From the NCBI GenBank assembly GCA_002773575.1, contig PFAT01000005.1, forward strand, positions 1-15,907: 15,907 bases of DNA. The letters run 5' to 3'. Under the pieces are notes generated by a model that saw only the letters and a program-made list of their open reading frames with translations, was not told the DNA's origin and made no database searches. A program made the translations under genes and the position numbers. Below are positions 11,381 to 15,907 of the stretch, piece after piece (positions within the stretch are counted from its first letter, which is position 1; every line of letters starts with the position of its first letter). Origin of the DNA: Candidatus Falkowbacteria bacterium CG10_big_fil_rev_8_21_14_0_10_44_15 (GTDB lineage Bacteria; Patescibacteriota; Patescibacteriia; Patescibacteriales; XYC2-FULL-47-12).

Positions 11381-12631
11381 ATGCTTATGTCTCAACATTA
11401 TTTAAAAAAAATTTTGTCAATTAGCGAACCGTATTTAAAGAAGACTTTTTCCCAAGGAAGATTGAAAGAATTTTTGCAAGCCATAGATTTTATTTATAGT
11501 ATCAATAAACGTGAGGATATTGTAAAAAAGTTTTCTGACGTCTATATACAGTTTGTTAAAGAAGATTATCAAAGGCAGTACCAAGGGGTAAATGAAAAAT
11601 TAAATATTTTCTTAAATAAAAAAGATGCTGGCGTAAAAATTATTTGGGGCGATTGTTTAAAAACAATAAAGGGAATGAAATCTGAATCAATTCATTGCAT
11701 GGTCACTTCGCCGCCATATTATAATGCCAGAGAGTATTCGGTTTGGAAAAATATAGACGATTATTTTCGCGATATGCGCAATATAGTCAAAGAGTCTTAC
11801 AGGGTGCTGGATAATCATCGCGTTTTTGTTTTTAATGTGGGGGATATATTTGATAACGATAACATAACTACTCGCTCCGTTTGGGGAAGCAGAAGGTTAC
11901 CCTTAGGCGCATATTTTATAAAAATATTTGAAGAGGAGGGTTTTACTTTTGTTGATGATTTTATCTGGGACAAAGGAGAGGTGCAGAGTGAAAGGCACAA
12001 AAATGGAGATAAGCCCTATCCTTTTTATCAATACCCAGCCAATTGTTATGAGCATATTTTAATTTTCCATAAGCATCGTTTGGATGAAACTCGTTATCCT
12101 TGTCCAATTTGTGGGACGCTAAAAGTTAACGGCAATACGCAATCAGAAATAGGATTAAGAAGTTGGGAGTGCAAAAATTTAGAATGTTTTGAGCGAAGCA
12201 AAAGCAATAGGGGAAAAAGATTTTCTTTAAAAACTTTAGTAACGCAGTTTCGCCAAGGAAAAGAATACGAGATTCCAACCGAATTTATTAAGAAATGGCG
12301 TCGGGATATCATAAAATTTTCACCAGTAATCAAGATTAATTCCAAAGGAAAAAATGTTTTAGGGCACACCGCGCCCTTTCCGGAAAATATACCTGAATTT
12401 GCCGTGAGAATGTTTAGCTATGAAGGCGAGAAAGTGTTAGATCCTTTTGGCGGCAGTTTTACCTCGGTCATTGTAGCAAAGAAACTAAATAGGACAGGGA
12501 TAGGCATTGAATTAAACAAGAAGATGTTTAGAGACGCGAGTTTAAGGAATATTAAAAAAAATCTCTCGCCGAATTTATTCAATCAAAAAATTATTAAAAT
12601 ATCGGAATATGATTATGATTATGAAAAATAG
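11381..12631 (+). CDS. DNA methyltransferase with TSPPY motif and inserted zinc ribbon
   Basis: An S-adenosylmethionine-dependent methyltransferase of 416 residues acting on the exocyclic amino group of cytosine (N4) or adenine (N6). The catalytic motif IV is TSPPY (109-113) and precedes the SAM-binding motif I DPFGGSF (354-360), the permuted order of the beta class. The SPPY form is commoner in N4-cytosine enzymes. Between them, residues 241-269 hold CPIC...WECKNLEC, a four-cysteine zinc ribbon in the expected target-recognition region. The N-terminal 85 residues are an extra helical, Lys-rich part. The start is ATG at 11381; the ATG two codons later is an alternative. The 3' end overlaps the nuclease gene by 23 bp, so the two are translationally coupled. 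It should protect one strand or one half of the R-M target site. Confidence 0.92.
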   Translation: MLMSQHYLKKILSISEPYLKKTFSQGRLKEFLQAIDFIYSINKREDIVKKFSDVYIQFVKEDYQRQYQGVNEKLNIFLNKKDAGVKIIWGDCLKTIKGMKSESIHCMVTSPPYYNAREYSVWKNIDDYFRDMRNIVKESYRVLDNHRVFVFNVGDIFDNDNITTRSVWGSRRLPLGAYFIKIFEEEGFTFVDDFIWDKGEVQSERHKNGDKPYPFYQYPANCYEHILIFHKHRLDETRYPCPICGTLKVNGNTQSEIGLRSWECKNLECFERSKSNRGKRFSLKTLVTQFRQGKEYEIPTEFIKKWRRDIIKFSPVIKINSKGKNVLGHTAPFPENIPEFAVRMFSYEGEKVLDPFGGSFTSVIVAKKLNRTGIGIELNKKMFRDASLRNIKKNLSPNLFNQKIIKISEYDYDYEK

Positions 12632-13349
12632 AAAAAAAACAACCACCGATTTAAGCGCTAAGCATTTTTCCCGCTACGGCGAATTCTTAGTTTCTTTTGA
12701 ACTGTCAAAACACGGCTGGAATATTTATGACCCAGTTTATGACGAGTATATTGATTTGATAATTCACAAACATGTTTGTGAAGAATGCGGAAAAAATTGG
12801 AATTTAACACCGGTTTTAGTATGCAAAAAATGCGGCAAAGATTTTTCTAAGAGTTTAAAAAAGGATATTGTTGCCAAGAAAATATGCCAAGATTGCAAAA
12901 ACGAAATGATTGGCAATAAAACTAAATGCGCCAAATGCCAATCGGAAAATTTAATAAACCACCCTAGCTGCGATAAATGCGACGGCGAAGTTGAAATGAT
13001 TGACCATTCTTGCAAATGCGGCAGTAAAAAGTATATTACAAAATTCAGGACAATCCAAGTAAAAAGCTCCAGAATTGAGCATGGGGACGGAAAGTCTAAA
13101 AATACTTATGCGGTTGATATGAAGCCTAGAGATTTAATTAAAGATGAAAGCCATTTTTATATTTGGTGTTTACTAGACGATAAGGACCATCCTCATTTTT
13201 TAGTTTTGTCAGTAAAAGATTTTATAAAAGTTATGGGCGATTCACTAAAAGGAATTTCGTTTTTTAAAGATCAGGACAGACAACATTTCAGCAGTAGGGA
13301 TTTTGGCAAATGGAGGGAGTTTCTAGACAAGTTTGATAAATTAGAGTAA
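12609..13349 (+). CDS. Putative restriction endonuclease: PD-(D/E)XK core with zinc-ribbon insertion
   Basis: A 246-residue protein between two DNA methyltransferases. The flanks look like a PD-(D/E)XK nuclease: RYGEFLVSFELSKHGW (22-37) with Glu25, then DEYIDLII with Asp49, and FRTIQVKSS (147-154) with the Gln150-x-Lys152 pair in place of E-x-K. Between Asp49 and Gln150 lie 12 cysteines in six close pairs (57/60, 72/75, 93/96, 107/110, 121/124, 135/137), enough for three zinc ribbons. The C-terminal 90 residues (YIWCLLDDKDHPHFLVLSV) resemble the rest of a nuclease core. The family assignment rests on motif spacing and context, not on a named hit. The start is probably ATG at 12609, but two in-frame ATGs follow within four codons. 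The gene overlaps the upstream methyltransferase by 23 bp. The likely job is cutting unmodified DNA. Confidence 0.72.
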   Translation: MIMIMKNRKKTTTDLSAKHFSRYGEFLVSFELSKHGWNIYDPVYDEYIDLIIHKHVCEECGKNWNLTPVLVCKKCGKDFSKSLKKDIVAKKICQDCKNEMIGNKTKCAKCQSENLINHPSCDKCDGEVEMIDHSCKCGSKKYITKFRTIQVKSSRIEHGDGKSKNTYAVDMKPRDLIKDESHFYIWCLLDDKDHPHFLVLSVKDFIKVMGDSLKGISFFKDQDRQHFSSRDFGKWREFLDKFDKLE

Positions 13350-13351
13350 TG

Positions 13352-13358
13352 AAAGGAG
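13352..13358 (+). promoter_or_regulatory. Shine-Dalgarno AAAGGAG of the second methyltransferase
   Basis: It lies just after the nuclease stop codon and 9 nt before the ATG at 13368, and decides that start. Confidence 0.7.
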
Positions 13359-13367
13359 CCAATCCCT

Positions 13368-14390
13368 ATGCCAAAAATTAATAATTTTATAAATAAAATA
13401 ATTCAAGGGGACGCTTTGTCTACCCTTTCTTCATTGCCTGAAAATTCAGTAGATGTTGTTTTAACTGACCCGCCTTATTTTTTAGACAAGATGGATGATA
13501 AGTGGAGCTATGATGTTGTCAATAACAAAAAAAATCAACAAACAATAAAATCTTTGCCCGCTGGCATGAGAATGGACAGGGAGCAAGGGAAAAGGTTTTA
13601 TGAATGGTATATTAAAATCGCTAAAGAAGCGTTTAGAGTAATAAAGCCGGGCGGTTTTTTCTTTTCTTTTTCCAGCCCGCGATTATATCACCGGATGGCG
13701 AGCGCGGTTGACGACGCGGCGGAATTTTTAATCAGAGATTGTTTTATTTGGTTGTATACTCAAAATCAGGCAAAAGCGATGAGTTTAAACCATGTGATTG
13801 ACAAAATGGATGCTAGTGATATTGCGAAAAAGAAGTTAAAGGAAAAATTAAAGGGCTGGAAAACACCACAGATAAAGTCCTGCTTTGAACCGATTGTAAT
13901 GGCGCAAAAGCCGTCGGAAGGAACGTTTGTTGATAACATCATTAAACATAATGTCGGCCTATTTAACACTAATCTTAGAATCGGCGATAATATGTTTCCC
14001 TCCAATGTTTTTACCGTTAATGAAATAAATGAAATAATAGATAAGGCATTTTTGATTTCCAAGCCGACAAAAAAAGAAAAAGGGAATTATAACACCCACC
14101 AAACCGTTAAGCCGTTGGCAATTTGCGAATATATCATCCATCTGTCAACTTTCTCTCCGGAGGCGATTGTATTAGATCCTTTTGTTGGTAGCGGCACCAC
14201 CGCAGTAGCGGCCAAGAAATTAGGCAAAAATTACATTGGCATTGACAGCAGCCCGGAATATGTCAAAATAGCCGAGCAGCGGCTGAAAGAATTAGACGGC
14301 CGGCGCAACCTAAACGAAGCGGAAGTGGAAAAGTCTAGAGGTCAGTTAAATATTTTTAACTTAGCGAAATTAGACTATGTTAGAACCTAA
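13368..14390 (+). CDS. DNA methyltransferase with TDPPY motif (probable N6-adenine)
   Basis: A second amino-methyltransferase of the permuted beta class, 340 residues. Motif IV is TDPPY (33-37), the form typical of N6-adenine enzymes. Other family landmarks are FRVIKPGGFFFSFSSP (90-105), FEPIVMAQKP (174-183), HQTVKP (245-250) and motif I LDPFVGSGTTA (270-280), followed by NYIGIDSSPEYVKIAEQRL. It lacks the zinc ribbon seen in the first methyltransferase. It lies 18 bp after the nuclease gene with its own Shine-Dalgarno, so it is the third gene of the R-M operon. Two different methyltransferases beside one small nuclease suit an asymmetric recognition site, where each strand needs its own enzyme. 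The specificity cannot be read from the sequence. Confidence 0.93.
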   Translation: MPKINNFINKIIQGDALSTLSSLPENSVDVVLTDPPYFLDKMDDKWSYDVVNNKKNQQTIKSLPAGMRMDREQGKRFYEWYIKIAKEAFRVIKPGGFFFSFSSPRLYHRMASAVDDAAEFLIRDCFIWLYTQNQAKAMSLNHVIDKMDASDIAKKKLKEKLKGWKTPQIKSCFEPIVMAQKPSEGTFVDNIIKHNVGLFNTNLRIGDNMFPSNVFTVNEINEIIDKAFLISKPTKKEKGNYNTHQTVKPLAICEYIIHLSTFSPEAIVLDPFVGSGTTAVAAKKLGKNYIGIDSSPEYVKIAEQRLKELDGRRNLNEAEVEKSRGQLNIFNLAKLDYVRT

Positions 14391-14418
14391 TTTTGGCTAA
14401 GCTAAAAATCATAAGTAA

Positions 14419-14447
14419 AACAGCGCGGGCGAACAAGCCCGTTGTTT
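14419..14447 (+). terminator. Weak terminator after the R-M operon
   Basis: CGGGC (14426-14430) pairs with GCCCG (14437-14441) around GAACAA, with outer AACA/TGTT pairing across a bulge. The 3' tract is only TTGTTT. Confidence 0.5.
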
Positions 14448-14489
14448 GCCTGTGAGAAATTTTATACCCTACAAATTACGAATTTTGTA

Positions 14490-14544
14490 CCTCACCCAGC
14501 CTTCGGCCACCCTCTCCTTAATAAGGAGAGGGAAAGGGGTGAGG
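14490..14544. repeat. CCTCACCC palindromic repeat, copy 3, abutting uvrB
   Basis: CCTCACCC and GGGGTGAGG form the outer arms. CCCTCTCCTT and AAGGAGAGGG form a perfect inner 10-bp stem around AAT. The element ends 7 bp before the uvrB ATG, and its GGTGAGG end lies where a Shine-Dalgarno would be. Confidence 0.85.
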
Positions 14545-14551
14545 TTATAAT

Positions 14552-15907
14552 ATGCAATTTAAATTACATTCAAACTATAAACCCGCCGGCAGTCAACCCA
14601 AAGCGATTGAACAACTGGTCAGTGGGATAAAGCAGGGCCTGCCGCAACAGACCTTGCTCGGCGTTACCGGCAGCGGCAAAACTTTTACCATGGCGAACGT
14701 GATCGCCAAACTGCAGCGGCCGACTTTAGTTTTATCGCACAATAAAACGCTGGCGGCGCAGTTGTACGAAGAATTTTTGGATTTTTTTCCGGAGAATAAA
14801 GTCTGTTATTTCGTCAGCTACTTTGATTATTATCAGCCGGAAAGTTATCTGCCCGCAAGCGACACTTACATTGAAAAAGATTCGCAGGTGAACGAAAAAA
14901 TTGAAAGGTTGCGTTTGGAAGCCGGCATCAGCTTACTGACGCGCCGCGACGTGATAATTGTTTCTTCCGTGTCGTGCATTTACGGCTTTGGCAGCCCGGC
15001 GGAATTCCAGGCGCAATCATTAGAAGTTAAAGCGGGCGAGGAACTGCCTTTACGCCAGTTGCTGCTCAAGTTGGTCGCGTTGCAATACGAACGCAATGAC
15101 GCCGAACTTAAGCCGGGCAGATTTAGAGTGCGGGGGGACACGGTGGACATCGTGCAGGGCGGCGGCACAACCGTCATCCGGCTGGAATATTTCGGCGACC
15201 AAATTGAGCATGTTTACGAGTTGCATCCGATAACTTTGCGCAAAGAAAAGGAATTGCGCTCCGTTTGGCTTTATCCGGCGCGGGCGTATGTGACTAACGA
15301 CGAACATAAAAAGCTGGCGCTTAAATCCATTCGGCAAGAATTAGAGGAACGGCTGCCGCAATTAACCGACCCGGTGTTCAAATACCGCTTGCGGCAGAGA
15401 ACTAATTACGATTTGGAGATGATTGAACAGCTCGGCTATTGCAAAGGGATTGAAAATTATTCGCGCCATTTTGACCGGCGCGCGCCCGGCAGTCCGCCGT
15501 ACACGCTGCTGCACTTTATGCCACCAGATTGGCTCTTATTTATTGACGAATCGCACGCCAGTCTGCCGCAACTGCGCGGGATGTACGAGGGCGACCATTC
15601 GCGCAAGCGGAATTTAATTGATTACGGTTTTCGCCTGCCGAGCGCTTATGATAATCGTCCATTGAAATTTGACGAGTTTACTGATTTTCTAAAGCCGTTT
15701 AACAAAACTGGGTCTAATGTTGTGTACGTTTCCGCCACGCCGGCGCAGGAAGAAATCAGAAGTTCCGCTCAAATTGTGGAACAAATTATTAGGCCCACTG
15801 GTTTAGTTGATCCGCCGATTGCGGTGCGGCCCGCTTCGCCGGAGCTTCAGCGAGGCGAGCCAAGCGCAGGGCAGATTGAAGATTTAATGGCGGAGATAAA
15901 TAAAACC
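14552..15907 (+). CDS. uvrB: Excinuclease ABC subunit B (3' end outside window)
   Basis: The damage-verification helicase-like subunit of nucleotide excision repair, working with UvrA and UvrC. The visible 452 residues are about two thirds of the usual 660-680. Walker A is GVTGSGKT (37-44). The damage-binding beta-hairpin region SYFDYYQPESYLP, the ERLRLEA...SCIYG segment and FRVRGDTVDI follow. Walker B is FIDESHASLPQ, followed by FRLPSAYDNRPL and VVYVSATP. After IIRPTGLVDPPIAVRP (up to residue 427), the family normally continues within two residues to GQIDDL. Here about ten extra residues (ASPELQRGEPSA in all) come first, encoded by a G/C-rich imperfect palindrome. The frame stays open. The start ATG at 14552 gives the canonical N-terminus FKLHSNYKPAGSQPKAI. 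GGTGAGG from the upstream repeat is the only Shine-Dalgarno candidate. Confidence 0.96.
   Translation, partial: MQFKLHSNYKPAGSQPKAIEQLVSGIKQGLPQQTLLGVTGSGKTFTMANVIAKLQRPTLVLSHNKTLAAQLYEEFLDFFPENKVCYFVSYFDYYQPESYLPASDTYIEKDSQVNEKIERLRLEAGISLLTRRDVIIVSSVSCIYGFGSPAEFQAQSLEVKAGEELPLRQLLLKLVALQYERNDAELKPGRFRVRGDTVDIVQGGGTTVIRLEYFGDQIEHVYELHPITLRKEKELRSVWLYPARAYVTNDEHKKLALKSIRQELEERLPQLTDPVFKYRLRQRTNYDLEMIEQLGYCKGIENYSRHFDRRAPGSPPYTLLHFMPPDWLLFIDESHASLPQLRGMYEGDHSRKRNLIDYGFRLPSAYDNRPLKFDEFTDFLKPFNKTGSNVVYVSATPAQEEIRSSAQIVEQIIRPTGLVDPPIAVRPASPELQRGEPSAGQIEDLMAEINKT
15833..15865. repeat. In-frame imperfect palindrome inserted in uvrB
   Basis: The 33-nt element begins GCTTCGCCGGAGC and ends GGCGAGCCAAGC. 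GCTTCGCC and GGCG..AAGC can pair with a 4-nt bulge; alternatively GCTTCGC pairs with GCGAGGC with one G-U. It accounts for about ten residues absent from ordinary UvrB at this place. Confidence 0.6.

Noticed and set aside
14426..14441. LexA box upstream of uvrB (GAAC near GTTG)
   Set aside because: Spacing is six instead of four bases and the right half does not match; the segment is better explained as the loop and stem of the R-M terminator.
14442..14630. Plus-strand 62-residue frame across the palindromic repeat
   Set aside because: It translates the repeat and then runs out of frame into uvrB.

Overview
The window looks like a piece of a small-genome bacterium of the Patescibacteria/CPR type, most likely Parcubacteria-like. 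This is an inference from several things. The genes are a patchwork without long operons. Many starts lack a Shine-Dalgarno (SD) sequence and sit behind very AT-rich leaders. There are dispersed palindromic repeats, a type IV pilus pilB-pilC-pseudopilin block and a compact LexA. TGA is used as stop and all tryptophans are TGG, so the code is standard. No rRNA or other phylogenetic marker is present, so the lineage cannot be fixed from the sequence alone.

Layout. Positions 1-3466 (minus strand) hold a type IV pilus operon: pilB ATPase, pilC platform protein and a pseudopilin cut by the window edge. Positions 3467-3766 are a divergent intergenic region with a pilB promoter, followed by tRNA-Arg(CCG) at 3767-3838. 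Positions 3901-4723 hold a small three-zinc-ribbon protein with a near-perfect SD, a terminator overlapping its stop codon, and an orphan PurM C-terminal (AIRS_C) domain. Positions 4807-5340 encode a cupredoxin lipoprotein. Positions 5512-6881 carry purD and its terminator. Positions 7026-7480 carry an HU gene, two palindromic repeats and the terminator. Positions 7595-10170 form a two-gene operon of a LysA-like PLP decarboxylase and a class I/II aminotransferase. Positions 10303-10957 hold lexA behind a consensus promoter with an embedded LexA-box-like operator, followed by two small ORFs. Positions 11336-14447 are a restriction-modification island: methyltransferase, PD-(D/E)XK nuclease with inserted zinc ribbons, second methyltransferase. 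From 14552 to the end is a partial uvrB with an apparent in-frame palindromic insert.

How the genes fit together. The pilus genes act jointly in pilus or pseudopilus assembly. lexA and uvrB are DNA-damage genes, but only lexA shows an operator-like site. The LysA-like/aminotransferase pair is spaced as a translationally close operon and probably makes or modifies an amino acid, perhaps on the diaminopimelate/lysine route. The three genes of the R-M island share one good promoter. The most unusual items are the nuclease with six cysteine pairs placed between its catalytic motifs, the orphan AIRS_C domain, and the apparent palindrome inserted in frame in uvrB.
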